64,000 nt of DNA from Sequoia sempervirens (Eukaryota; Streptophyta; Pinopsida; Cupressales; Cupressaceae), in contig VDFB02193867.1 of NCBI GenBank assembly GCA_007258455.2, forward strand, positions 563,659,291-563,723,290, read 5' to 3'. Position 1 is the first letter of the stretch; every line of letters starts with the position of its first letter. This document shows positions 34,441-46,800 of the stretch, one piece after another. The position numbers and the translations under genes are program-made. Below the pieces are notes generated by a model. That model did no database searches. It worked only from the letters and a program-made list of their open reading frames with translations, and was not told the origin of the DNA.

Positions 34441-35860
34441 GGTTGAACATGAGGTCATTGATGATAGGTTTCCAAATGAACACTTGTTTTCCATTGCTAC
34501 ACATACACCATGGTATGTAGACATTTCCAATTACCTAGCAGCAAACAGAATACCAGCCCACTTTTCTCCAAAAGAAAAGAAATTGCTAATAGAGAAAAGT
34601 TTTAACTTTTTCTGGATTGCAAATTGTCTGTTTTATACTGGACCTGATCAAATAATGCACAGATGTGTAAGAGAAGATGAGACTTATGATATCTTACATA
34701 CTTGCCATGATGAACCATGTGGGGGACATTTTGCAGCAAAAAGAACATCAATGAAGATTCTTACAACATGGTACTATTGGCCAACATTATACAAGGATGT
34801 TGTGGCCTATACAAGGAAATGTGACAGATGCCAACGTATGGGAAGACCAACTAAGTTAGATGAAATGCCACTCTATCCACAGGTCATAGTCACCCCTTTT
34901 GATAAATGGGGGATGGATTTTGTGGGACCAATTGATCCACCATCAAATGGCAAGTCATATATTCTAGTTTGCACGAACTATGTAACAAAATGGGTCGAGG
35001 TAAAAGCTATGACTCATGCTCGGGATAACAAAGTTGCTAAGTTTCTGTATGAACAAATTTTCTCTAGATTTGGAGTTCCCAGAGAGCTCGTAACTGATCA
35101 GGGAGCTCAATTCACATTGAATCTGATCACTTCCCTAATGAATGACTATAAAATCAAACATAGGAAGTCCAACCCCTATCATCCTCAAGCCAATAGCCAG
35201 GCGAAGGTAACAAACAGAGAAATTGAGGTGATCCTCACAAAGACAGTGCAGATCCATAGAAAAGATTGGAGCAATAGACTTCCTGAAGCAATTTGGGCCT
35301 ACAGAACTACATGGAGGACAACAACTAGGTTTACACCTTTTGAGCTGCTTTATAGGAAAACAACCATGCTGCCCATTGAATTTGAACACAAAACTTTGAT
35401 AATATCTCTTGAACTCAATATGGAAATATCCACAGGACAGGAGGACCATCTCTTATAGCTAAATGCTTTGGATGAAATGAGAAAAGCCGCCTTGCAACAC
35501 ACAGAAGCAATCCAACAACAAAGGAAGAAATGACATGATCAACATATCAAAACCAGGAAATTTTCTGCTAGAGATTGGGCTCTGTTATATGATTCCAGAT
35601 ATCAAGAAAACTAGGGTAAGCTCACAACACACTGGCTTGGCCTGTATGAAGTTGAAAATGTGTTCAACAATGGAGCTGTACAGCTGGTGACAATTGATTC
35701 AATCCATTTCAAATTGCTAGTTAATGGTCATTGACTTCGGTTGTACCATAAACTAGTCTCAAAGGAAGAATTCATGCAGCAGTTCATTCAGGTTCCTCCT
35801 GCTACTCTTCCTGTAGCCGAAGGTTTTAGCCTTTCTCCTGCAGCTTCACCAAAATTTTGA
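34441..35860 (+). pseudogene. int: Element A integrase, catalytic Glu replaced by Lys
   Basis: The frame is open to 35458. The zinc domain reads HTCHDEPCGGHF ... CDRCQ (about 34697-34833). In the DDE core, Asp is present in GMDFVGP (about 34915) and in VTDQGAQF (35096-35098), but the motif normally written GQ-x-E reads SQAKVTNREI, with AAG (Lys) at 35204-35206, one GAG-to-AAG transition from Glu. The C-terminal part, after TAG at 35456, continues in pieces: WALLYDSRYQEN, LGLYEVENVFNNGAVQL and LVNGH, ending near 35860. The element could not integrate with this enzyme. Confidence 0.85.
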
Positions 35861-36539
35861 AAAAAACATACCCATAAAAAAGGTTTTCTTTTTAAAAAGG
35901 AAACCCCTTTTTCTCCATTTTCATTTATCGCCCCCATCTCACTTCTTTATCTTCCATCCATCTATCTCATCCATCCATTCCATCCGTTAATATCGTCCGC
36001 CCACGTCACCCATCCACTTCATCCATCCACATCACCCTTAATTAAGATATTATTCCTAACTGTCGATTCATGTAGACACTGTCATCTTTCTTCACACGTA
36101 CGTGCAATTATCAAAGGTATGCCATATCTTTTCTTATCACATATTTGATTTATTTTATTTTATTCATTTACTGCTATGATAGTACCAGTCATTATTACTC
36201 GATCTCTGCCTATTATTTAGTACATATGAGGACACATGTCATACTCTAAGTAGGGGGCGGGGTAATCCATCTTTTAAAACCTATTTTTTCATCGCTGCCA
36301 TAACTGCACAAATAAACTTTCTTTAATACTTTTCTGGTACTTTCCAAATGTGATCGCATGTCCTTCTTTATTACATGTTTTTCTTGTAAATTACGGTTAA
36401 GACTGCTTGTTCCAAAAGCTCATTTTTGGAAAAGAAGGAAATGTGACAGTATGATAGAAGAAAAACCAGAATAGAAAGGGAAACAGAGAATTTGAATTTT
36501 CAGCAAATAATTGAGTTCAGCTAGGGGAAAATTGTAAAC
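35861..36539 (+). other. Element A spacer between pol and the env-like ORF
   Basis: Non-coding, with a CATCCATC pyrimidine-rich tract (about 35930-36040). Just before the next ORF are two possible 3' splice sites, TTTTCAG near 36500 and GTTCAG near 36520. Athila env-like genes are thought to be expressed from spliced RNA, so these are candidates only. Confidence 0.4.
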
Positions 36540-39021
36540 ATGGGTGGTCAACTGGTACGACATGACCCTGTAGCTCATGAATTATTATTGAAAAATCCTC
36601 AAACATTCCATGCATTCAGCCTATGTGGATGGTTGAATTATTTCCTGAGTTTAAATACTTTCGATGAGGATGCTGCTGGAGAATTTTTGAGAACCCTTTC
36701 TGAAGGGGAAGCTACTGTATGGGGTCTAATGGTTGTTGCGGCTGAAGATAGAATTGGTGAAGTAGCCGGGCTTCCAGCCATTGGAGAAAATTATTCTTTA
36801 GATGCTGCCATTGCAAGGGCTGAGTTTTCAATGCCCACTGATGGACCTTTGGAAGTCTCCAAGGAGGGATGCAAGCGGGTAATGTTGCCTCCTTATTCTA
36901 AGTATGATGCTTATATAATCAAGTATTTAACCTGTGAAGGCCATTTTTCCTACCTGCATTCTCATCATTTCAAATTATTAAGTCATATGAGGTATGCATT
37001 AGTTGTAAATGTTCTGAATTTTCTGTTAAAATTTTTAGAACAAAGTGCGCACGGAACCCAACAAGGGAAAGATAATTATGTTACTCACCATGGCCTTATC
37101 AAATTACTGATTGAGTGCTCTTTAAGAGATGTCTCACCTCTTTCCTGGCAACAATTCATTTCCAGAAAGAGCTTGCAAATTCTACAACCCCCTAGGGTAC
37201 TTACCCCATGGCCTCAGAAAAAGAAGAAAGAAGTTGCATCTACCAGTAGAACAGAGCAAGGGTCATCTACTCCTGTAGCACCCGGTCCTACAACTTTCAC
37301 ACTTGAATCCTCTGCTAGGGTACAAACTAGGTTTGCCTCTAGGAGAGAGAAGGGTAAAACAAAGGCAGAAGGGTCCCCAGAATCTGACCCTCGTTCTCAG
37401 AAAAGGCAATGTCCATCTCCTGTAGCATCATCCCCTGCAACCGTCTCTCCTACAACAACACCTATTTCTATCACCAGTTCACTGTCATCCTTTGGTAGGG
37501 CAGAGCCCTCTGAGTAGACAAGAAAGAGGAAGGGTACTAGAATGCCTCCTAAAGCCACATCAGTGCCAAGAAGAGTTTCCACAAGGAAACAATCTAAGAC
37601 CTCCCTTGCTTCACATCAACCAGAGGTTATTGTAATTTCAGAAGGGTCTGTTGAGTCCAAATTTAATGTTTCTCAGAATGTGCCCAAGAATGCTGCTCAG
37701 AGTTCATTCGTTCCTAAAGAGGAACAAGTTGAGACAAAAGAATTAGGGTATAATGAGCAAGGGTTACCAAATCTTGATGACTTGGCTACTGCTGCTATGC
37801 AATTTTTGGAGGAAACACAGTCTTCTCCACCACAGCAACCAGAATTCATTTTTCAAAAAGAGCAAGAATAGACTGAACAATTGAATGTACCTAGTGAAGC
37901 TATATTTAACCCTGCAACTTGTAAAGCTATTATTGTTTATAAGAAGACGTTTTTAATTGAGTTTCTGGAATATGTTAAAGCTAATTGGGAAACAGTTACA
38001 TTGCAAACCCTGACTTTCCGACACATAGCCCAGACTGACATGTAGCAAAGTCTATGGGAAGTAGAAAGGAAGAAATTGAAAAAAGAAATTGAAAGTCAGA
38101 AACAGGAAATTGCTGAGTTGAAAGAAAAAATGGATGAAATGTTAAAAGTAATTGGTCAGATTATGGAATGCAGACCACCACCCATAGTTTCTGCTCTGTG
38201 TCTTAAGGAACAATTATTATGGTTCTAATTGATGAGAATTTCTAAAAACCATGATCCTATACTTCACACTGCCAAAGAATTTTACAAAGCATACCAGGCA
38301 GCCCCTAATTGGTTAAGAAATTCTCTCTGTGAATTCTATTTACATGGATTTTTAATTCCATTTGAAATAGAATGGAATCCTCTTCTGTATATTGGTGATA
38401 TTCATTTGAGAGAATTTATTTCATGGGTAGAAAATGAGGCAAATTATGGCAGGCAGTGGGAGACATATGAAGAAATTGAGAAAACTGAGCCTGTTCCATT
38501 ACGCTCTCAAAGTTCAAACCCCCATGTAATGCTGAAAGATTGGTTTGCTCTGACATATGGTATTAATAATGTTACAGCCAGAGAGAAGATATTTGATATG
38601 AGGAAATAGGTATCTGATGAATTTTAGGCACAACAATATTCATTTTGGAGACTAGCATATACCAGAAGTGAGAAAAGATGGGAAAGATTAACTGTTGGGT
38701 TAAGAAAATCAGAACCACATAGTCCCTTAAATTTCACAGCAGCTCTTAAATGGTCAAGTAGATACATACAATTGGGACTTCAAATGAGATTTTAACTGTG
38801 GTTGCCATTAACATTCAGACCACCTGTGCTAATGTGGCCCCTCTATCCTCACCAAGCTACAAATCTTAATGATGGTTTAGAAGACCGAAGGTATGAAAGG
38901 TGCCAGGATTTCAGGTGATTTTATTACAGGTTTGGAAATCTATTTCAGAGTTATGCAGCAACCATTGACTTTAGAGAGACCACCAGGAAAGTTAATGCTG
39001 GAGGACCAGCATTGGGTTAAG
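36540..39021 (+). pseudogene. Element A env-like ORF after pol
   Basis: One frame from ATG at 36540, stops at 37515 (TAG), 37869 (TAG), 38043 (TAG) and 38226 (TAA), then open from 38229 to 38607 and broken to about 39021. About 820 codons in all. The N-terminal region (residues 1-225) contains GWLNYFLSLNTFDED, ATVWGLMVVAAEDRIGEVAGLP and a Tyr/His-rich stretch. It is followed by a Ser/Pro/Lys-rich linker, a coiled-coil segment ERKKLKKEIESQKQEIAELKE cut by the stop at 38043, and a C-terminal globular part. The layout, globular head, basic linker and helix, resembles Athila ORF3 proteins. I see no clear signal peptide or fusion peptide. Confidence 0.65.
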
Positions 39022-39031
39022 TAGGGGGCAA
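39019..39031 (+). other. Polypurine tract of element A
   Basis: AAGTAGGGGGCAA lies directly before the TGATGAG terminus of the 3' LTR, where plus-strand synthesis would start. Confidence 0.8.
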
Positions 39032-40362
39032 TGATGAGCTTAAAATGTGCTCATAGTTTGGATGTTATGATAAACTTTTTATGCCTTTACTTTTGTTATT
39101 TTGTGACTTTAAATTCTGTGAAACCTTTTATTGAGATATCCTGTAGCAAAATACTTTCATATTCCTGCACCTTATTGTGTTGACTTGATTACATTTATTG
39201 CCCCATTGAATCCCTAAATGACTAGTATATTGCATACAGTTTTTGAATGATGAAATAGATTTAAATGTGTGATTAATAAATGGATATTGTGTATATGCCA
39301 TATGCCTCTTCTTTCACATCTGTTACCTTTTGTTTCATAGGTTGTTGAAGAATGATCGAGTCAAGTGCAGCTGATCTCGACCTTGCAGTAAAGTCCATTT
39401 CTTGCATGACTTCGAGGAAGCTTTGGTGAAGACTCTTTGACCGAAACCGTTGGGAAATATTTTTAATGACAGTCAATCTAGAAAGAGTGGAGCACTAGAT
39501 TCTCTCTGGATCGGGTTGAATGCATAAATTCATTTATGAAGTTTGTTCCTTGATTCTGGGATACACTTTACTTCCACGTCTTTCTTTGATAGGGTTAGTT
39601 AATTAGTTTCTCTCTTGATTTTAAATAAAGTACTCCTCCTGCGTGAGTGAGGGGGAGAGATGATAGTTAGAGTAAGATAGAAGCATAGTGATAGCAGATA
39701 TCATGTAAGAATCAGTATGATAATGAAAAGCATAATCTATTTGACAAGAGATAGAGTTTGTTTTTAGTTTCCATATCAACAAAGCAATGTATACCATTCT
39801 ATTTTCATGAATAAAGTTTGATGAAGTTATGAGTTTAGCACCTACGTAATCAGTAGATGCTTGCTAAGGGGGCCCACTTAATAAGTATCTGTAGCTAGTT
39901 AGTTGGTTGTTATTTTCTGTTGATCATTAGTTAGCTAACATCTTTGAAGTTTTCATGCAAACTCAGTCTTGTACTACTCCTGCAGCATAGAGAATCCATC
40001 CCTGTGCCTGTTCCTGCAGCATAAGTCCAGTTCATAGTTTGTGCTTTAGTCGTAGCTGTTATGGTTTCTATTTTAATTAAATCATAGTTGAGTTAAAGAA
40101 CTTTGCATTACCTTCCTGTGGCATAGATAGAATTCTTTTCCAGTATTTATTTTTGCTAAGATTTGACCAAAACTAGTTCTTAGTGCATATATTTTTCTGC
40201 ACCATTTAAAGTATACATCCCTTGGTTTGACAAGTAAATGAATGCCCACAGAGAGATATTAGTCACCTGTCGGAATCTCCAATTCCTAGGAAAGGTTCTA
40301 CTGTGATTTTCATATCCTTTAGGTTCTATTGTGATTTTCATATCCTTTTGTGGGCGCGACCA
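39032..40362 (+). repeat. Element A 3' LTR
   Basis: Pairs with 5815-7119. It is about 26 bp longer, largely because a block around GGTTCTACTGTGATTTTCAT is tandemly repeated near 40294-40345. It ends GGGCGCGACCA and is followed by the CTTAG duplication. Confidence 0.9.
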
Positions 40363-40700
40363 CTTAGCATTCAACTCTTAAATTCAAATTTGAAATCTCC
40401 CCCTCTTTGGCACATTGACCAAAATGTGCTCATTCCTCAACCTATCACAAGTTGAAAAGTGGCTTCTTCCTATTGGTGGATCTTTAGTCCCACATCCTCC
40501 ATGTTTGGCATTCTTCTATCCTTCTTGGTCATAAATAGAGGCCTCCTCTATTTTTTTACTCCTCGACAATCTGATTATCTATCTCCATAATTCATCATCT
40601 TGATCATCAACATATCATCAATGTATCATGGAGCTTGGAAAAGGATTGGGAAAGGGATTCTTTCCACATTGAAGAAGAACCAATCCACTATGAGATAAAT
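40363..40700 (+). repeat. D-family 3' LTR, part 2
   Basis: Continues the LTR interrupted at 5814: CATTCAACTC, TTTGGCACATTGACCAAAATG, then an AAAAGGATTGGGAAAGGGATT segment, each with a counterpart on the minus strand of 3860-4190. The first five bases are the right copy of element A's CTTAG duplication. The match fades after about 40700; a plausible CA end lies near 40858. Confidence 0.6.
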
Positions 40701-42084
40701 ATACTTCATAGTTTTTTTTATATGCTTAAGTTTCATTTGGTTTAATTTAGAAGCATGATGTATTATCTCATAGGGATGCTTGATTTGTTGTGTTCAATTT
40801 GACATTGTTACTAATGTACTCACTAAAGTTGAAGATTATGCAAATTTAGCATCCACAGATATTAAAAATGTTGATAACATTGAAAACATTAAAAATAAAA
40901 AAAATGATTATGTTGAAAATTAAACATTTTAATCTTATGCATTGTTAGTGTAGCAGTGAAAATAGTATGCCCCACCTTTGAGGAATGGAGCACAAGGGTA
41001 GGGTTCTTATTTCACACTTATTACACTTACGGAAACCTTAGAGATCTCAATTCGAAGATAGAGAGGGTGAAAGAGATATTTCAATAAGGTATCCTAGGGT
41101 GTGATTAAAGACAACAAGAGGGTTCACCACCAAGCTAGGGATTGGAAAGACAATAAATGTAAATGACATGCAAAGTATTATGCAAAACCTAACCAAATGA
41201 CTTAGGAAATGAAACTAAAATGTAGAATAACAAAATGAGAATGAATAGAGGTGCACTTGGAAGAACAATGAGGTAAAAGTAAACTCCAAAATCTTGAAAA
41301 CTTGTTGTTTAATGTCCATTGGGACTCATACGCTAGTTTGGGTGGTCTAGTCCTAGACTAGGGCTTTAGTGCCAAAACTAGAATCTGACAGCACGGTGAG
41401 TCTAAATCTCTTGAAGTATGGGAAAAACCCTGTATTGGGACTCATATGCCACAAGTGGCATATCAATCCCACTTATCTTTTTCAGAAGGTTAATGACTAA
41501 ATCTGGTCTCCAATCTTTGCTCTTCCTTCCACACTTTGATTATAGATCTAAGACCCTAATTTGTAACTTGTAGGTGACTTTTCATGAAGATGACAACCTT
41601 GTGACAACTTTATGACTTTCTTCAACCTTGGAACCTAATATTCATAGGATCTTCAAGCTTCAAGACACCTAGATCTACAATCACACATGTAGAAAGAGAG
41701 AGAGATAAAAAAACTTGTTAATAGTTAGGAAATAGGAGTTTTCCTTGGTCAAACCCCGTTTAGGTAATTAAACCTTTTGAAGAAACAATGAAATATGAAC
41801 ATGAAACATGAAATATGAAACATGGACAATGATACCTTGAATGATGTCTTGAGATGTAAATCAACAATCTAACATGAAGTAGCCATGTTGAATGTAGATC
41901 TTGATCTTGAACTTTGATATTGAAACAATGCTTGTAAGTGGATCTTCAATGCTACATCACAACACTAGCTCAACAACATGCTTGATGCTTGATGATCTTG
42001 ACATGATGATGGATCTTGAATTGTTGCAATAATTGATGAATATTTTTTCCCTTGAATACCTTACAGATTTTGTTGAATGTTCTT
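40701..42084. other. Unassigned sequence between D and element C
   Basis: AT-rich, with no ORF over 80 codons that has a recognisable motif and no LTR terminus I can pair. Several short near-repeats occur (GAAACATGAAATATGAAACATG near 41795). It is the genomic target into which element C inserted; the same locus continues at 63855. Confidence 0.4.
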
Positions 42085-42089
42085 GTGAA
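42085..42089. other. Target-site duplication of element C, left copy
   Basis: GTGAA precedes TGTTGT at 42090 and recurs at 63850-63854 right after the CA end at 63849. It fixes both outer borders of element C. Confidence 0.9.
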
Positions 42090-43867
42090 TGTTGTCCAGT
42101 TTTTGCACACACGCCCCACTCGGAGTAGGGACCCCCTTTTTTTGGTGTCTTTCGACCTTTGGTTTTAATGGATTTATCATTTTGAGGTCTTGACATGTTG
42201 GTCTTGCTAGCCTTGACCTTGCCCTGAGGTTTGAATTGATTGAAATTGAGTTTTGAGCAAATCCATGTTTTTGCCTGACTACGGGATTTTCCAGCTCCGG
42301 TGGATTTTCCCGGGCCCTGGTTCTCTATTCGTTCCTGGCTAGATTCTCCGAATTTGGGTTTCTGCCTAATCCCGGGATTTTTCGGTTCTTACGGATTTTC
42401 CCGATCTACGCTAAAGTCCCTAACTTTTCCATTTTCCTGGTTTCTACATTTCTGTGAAATCTGAGTCTCCGCGCATTTTGGGATTTTCTAAAATTCCGTC
42501 CTGGGCTCGGGTTTCTGGATTTGTCAGAAGTGTCTTGTCACTCATTAATGCTTAAGTACCTTTGCTCAGACGGGTATATGGGCGGATTTAGGGCATTTTG
42601 AACATCATTTCAACTTCATCATTCGCTTGTTTATTTCTCTGACGATTAGGAATTTCCATTTGAGCTTTGAAGACTGATCTTGACTCGAGTGCATGAGGAT
42701 TGTTTGGGTGCCGGTGTCTGGGTTTTCAATGCTAGGACGTGTTCACTTCGTGGTCATCTTTTTGAGCTTGAATTTCATTCGCATCGATCCATGGTATGTT
42801 ATCGCCGCCCTTTCATTTGCTTGCGTGGTGATTGAGTGTTTATGTATTGGGTGATCATCTTTTCAGGTCGGCCCGTGTTTGATTAGGATTTGTATTTATA
42901 GAATAAGGGTTCGACTTTTCCCTTCACCAATTCTTATCATCCCCTCTACGTGCGTCCTGTTTATAAACTGAGAGTTGGATGAGTTTTCATAGCCTTGTCT
43001 GAGTAGGGCTAGTCCCTAGGTGTGTCGTTGGCCGTATCCTGGGACAATTGGGGTTTCGTCTCATTTTCCCAAATTTACCAAAGGTTCAGTAGGGTGATCG
43101 TAATTCCATGGTTCTTGTTCAGCCTAGCTTGCTCTTACCTTGGGAAGCCCTTGTGCATACTGATTGATCGCTCGAGTGATAATTTTCTTTGAAATTATAA
43201 GCTTATCCTAGTTTTAATGGCAGAGGGTCTAGTTATCAAAATTAGGGCATCGCCATTTCACCATGGGGATTCATCATTTGAGGGCGTAAGAAACTTTGAA
43301 ACCATTTACATTCAGGATTTTGTTAGTTAGCATCGATTCCAGGATAGTTAGAATCCAAATATTAAAGGTTGCATGGTTGTTTGATCCCCAGTTTGTGGGT
43401 GGCCTTTCGTCGGGTTTCCAAGGTCTTCGCAGAATTCCTCCGCTTTCGGATTCTCTTGGTTTAGGCTAATTCCGCAGAGTGGAGTGATTTCTGAAACATT
43501 ACGAACTGTCCATGAAAATCTGTCCCATCCAAATTTTTTCGGTTTTCCTGTCTAGCCTTATCCTCTTGATTTTTCGAAGATAGGATTGATGGAACAAGTG
43601 CTTTATGTTTATTCCTTGTTGCCAATGAATGAATTTCATGATTATCCTATGATCTTTTTTCCATACTAACAATTTGATGTCTTGACCACCAGAGTCCATC
43701 TGGGTCAGATTTCTCTGAAATTCTGCCCCGACTGGATTTTCCTGACCTGGTTTTCCCGAATTGCTTCATTTCTCCGGATCTTCAAGGATTAGCAGTTTGC
43801 GATAGATTTCAATTGTTTTATATGATTTATGCTAACCTTTTGGAAAGGAGTATGCATGATAATTGAA

Positions 43868-43894
43868 TACTAATGATACCCTTTGTAAGTGCAG
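43868..43894 (+). promoter_or_regulatory. 3' splice site before the U3 ORF of element C
   Basis: TACTAAT (branch A at 43873) matches the best branch-point consensus and is followed 21 nt later by GTGCAG ending at 43894. The ORF is open from 43895 (GCT GAA TCA), with no ATG near its start. A GTAAGT donor-like string overlaps the acceptor region. Confidence 0.65.
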
Positions 43895-46800
43895 GCTGAA
43901 TCAAGCAACGCTGCTGCCTTGAAGTCTAAGGGTGGCTCAGAGGGGTCATCCATTTCTGAGACAGAACGACTGAGATTGGACATTAAGAGTCAGCTTCCTG
44001 AAAGCACAATATCCTCCATATGGGCTGAAGTGTTCGACACCAATGTGGGAGCCTTGAGGTATGAGGAGTTCAAGCAGAGGACAGCTAAGAAGGATCTATC
44101 CGTGTTGAGCAATGGCATGATGAAGTCCGGACTCATGCATGTGGCTGGGTTTCCTCCAGCAATCCAGTGTTATGAATTGATACTTGAATGTGCCCGGTAG
44201 TACGATTTTCATGCACAAAGGGTGGTCAACACCGAGGGAAGGGTCTTGGAATACTTTAGTCCTGCCTTCATTGCACAAGCTTTCGACACGCCTAACCTGC
44301 CTTTAGTGTGTGCCCGGAACATAGACATGGCCAAAACCTATTATGAGAATGAGCCAGTCAAGGCTCAACAGATAATCAACTCTTGGTTGGAGAAACCAAA
44401 GTCCCACCATTCTAAATTGCCTAAGCAGTTGCACAGGATCAAATTCAGGTCAGACATCTATGTTGCAATTACATTCCTAAGCAGAGTAGCTGGTTTGAAG
44501 ATTGTCGGGGTGTTGGAGAGCTGGATGGTCCATGTGATCACCAATATTGAACAGGGAACTAACTATCACTGGGCAGGGCTCATTAGTGCGGAAATTGACA
44601 AACAACTGAGGAACGTCTTGGAGACCAATAAATTCACCATGTCCTCATATGTGGTGTATGTGCTTGCCAGATTCTACCCATATAAGGGTTTGAATCCACA
44701 GGGAATGCTGGGACAAGATATTTTCTATGAGGTCTACCCGGAGTTGCATTTAGGACACAAAGACTACAGAAGGGCTAATGATGCATTCACAATGCACATT
44801 ACCTAGATGTTACAGAATGTTGAACACATGAGACTGTCAGATGGAGCCAAAGGGTTGATTAAGAACTATGGGGCCTGGTTCATCTAGTTTCCCACTTTCA
44901 CCTACATTCGGATTAATAGATGCCCAGTTGCTCCATACAGGTTGCCAAGATACCCCACCGACCACATTGTTTTGTTCGAGGTTGTGAGACAAATTTGCGA
45001 ATTTGATGCCATTGTGAAGAGGGAGAAGCATAAGACAGGCTTTGGTGGAGACTCCCCTCTCGGGATTGGTGTGGCAGAAATGTGTCCTTCCATCCAATCA
45101 GCCCTCACTATAGGATAAGAGTTGGCAGCATATGGTCTCTCCTACCATTCCAAAAGGATGAACTTTGACATCACAGGGGAGGCACAGAAGAAGGCCACCA
45201 GGGAGTACCAGCATAGGGATGATCTAGAAGATTATTTGGCCAACATCAAGGATGATCTTGAGGCCAGGAAGAAGAGGTATTCTAGGCTCCCTGTGGAGGC
45301 AATCCGACAATATAATGTCAAGTTGATCCTAGATCAACTAGAGGATGATGGAAACCTAGTACAGGACCAGGCCTATAAAGCTGTGAAGGATAGGTCCATC
45401 AGAGAAATCAATTGGGATGAAGGAGAGGTCACGGAGTTGGAAGACCTAATGGCCCCTGTCATGAAATTTACCTCCTCTTGGTTGAAACATAAGATTTGGG
45501 AACTGGAGAGTGAGAAGGTGACTTGTACCTTTGATTTGATGGGGAATCTCAACCCTATGTCCACTTCTGAGGAATCTGGGGAAGATGACCCCAAAGGGAA
45601 AGCTGCAAAGACCTCACCATTCAAGATAAAGATCAGAGGACCCAAGGAAAGTGGGCTTGGAATGAAAAGGAAGCCAAAAGGAAAAAGGAGATGGTAGACT
45701 TTGAAGCTTAGCAGGTCTTATGATGAGGAAGAGGTAGAAAAAGTAGAAGAGGAAGATGCTCCTCCACCACCAAAGAAAGCCAGAACAACTATGGTCTCCA
45801 AGAAGAAGGCCCAAGATGCACCTAAGGACGAGCCTCTGATTGTAGATGTGGAGAGTTCAGGAGGAGAGAAGACAAAGGTCTACATGAGAAAATCAAGAAC
45901 TCCTTCACCCAAGGATACTGTATAGAAGATGGATCTTCCTCCAAAGTCACCAGTCGCCAAGCCATCTGAGGTTGCTTCTCCTCCACCAAGCGCACCCGAA
46001 CCCGAAACTAGCAGAGATGCAGAGCCGTTCAAGGTAGGGACACTTTTTGGTGAGGCGGCTGAGTTGGAAGTTGAAATAGAAGAAAGGCATACTTCTCCTC
46101 TGGTCCAATATGAGGATTCTCTGGAGAGTGACAGAGGTCGCGGATCGCCTGGGCCGGAGGAAGATGTCCCTGTTAGAAACCCATCACCGGTGCAGCCCGA
46201 GATGGAGCTTGAAGAAATTGATCAAGGAGAACAACTCCCTGAGAAAGAGCAAGATAAGATAACCGTAGAGGAAGAAGAGAAGGCAACAGAGCAGCCGGAA
46301 GAAGCAAGAAAAGAGGAAATTCGGGTAGAGCCTGCAGCTCTAGACTGGCTAGAAAAGGAAATTGCAAGGAAAAGGCAAGTGGTAGTTGAGGATACTCCCT
46401 TAGATTGGGATGAGATGCTGTCAAAAATTGGAAAAGGGAAGAAAAATAAGGCAGCCAAGGTGGTGTCCAAGGTGGAAAGAGATGAAGCTCATAATAGGGT
46501 TATCCATATTGCCACCCCTGTCACAGACAAGACAAGAGAAGAGGTTACAGGTCAAGACTACCATGTGCAAACTATCAACCTTGAACCAGCCTCCATGGAA
46601 AAGGACATTGAAGAATATGAGGGGTCCAGTGCTGTGATAATTGGGAGGTTGAGAAAGGAGACCCAGACCAAGCTGGAATTGAAGAAAGAGAATGAAAGGT
46701 TAAAGAAATGCTTGGAGGAGGTGATGAAACCGTTGCAGTCCCTCCATCCTTCTTCTTCTGCCACTCCCAGATTTCTACCCAAGAAAACTATCTCCGAGAT

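Larger units (their letters stand above)
5815..40362 (+). mobile_element. Element A: Athila-like Ty3/gypsy retrotransposon carrying nested element B
   Basis: Bounded by 1.3-kb LTRs and a CTTAG duplication. Removing the inserted element B (9962-33428) leaves about 11.1 kb, a normal Athila size. Order: LTR, primer site, gag, protease, [B], RT fragment, RNase H, integrase, spacer, env-like ORF, polypurine tract, LTR. Athila marks are the tRNA-Asp-type primer site, the D-L-G-A protease motif and a large ORF after pol. The LTRs differ at roughly 5-9% of sites by eye, so the insertion is old. RT has lost its centre and integrase has lost its catalytic Glu, so it cannot move by itself. Confidence 0.9.

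Noticed and set aside
33514..39021. A plant pararetrovirus insertion
   Set aside because: Gag, integrase, LTRs, a tRNA primer site and target duplications are present; this is an integrating LTR retroelement.
40363..42089. A host gene fragment before element C
   Set aside because: No splice-consistent ORF or known motif; the first part is the rest of a D LTR and the remainder has no coding signature.
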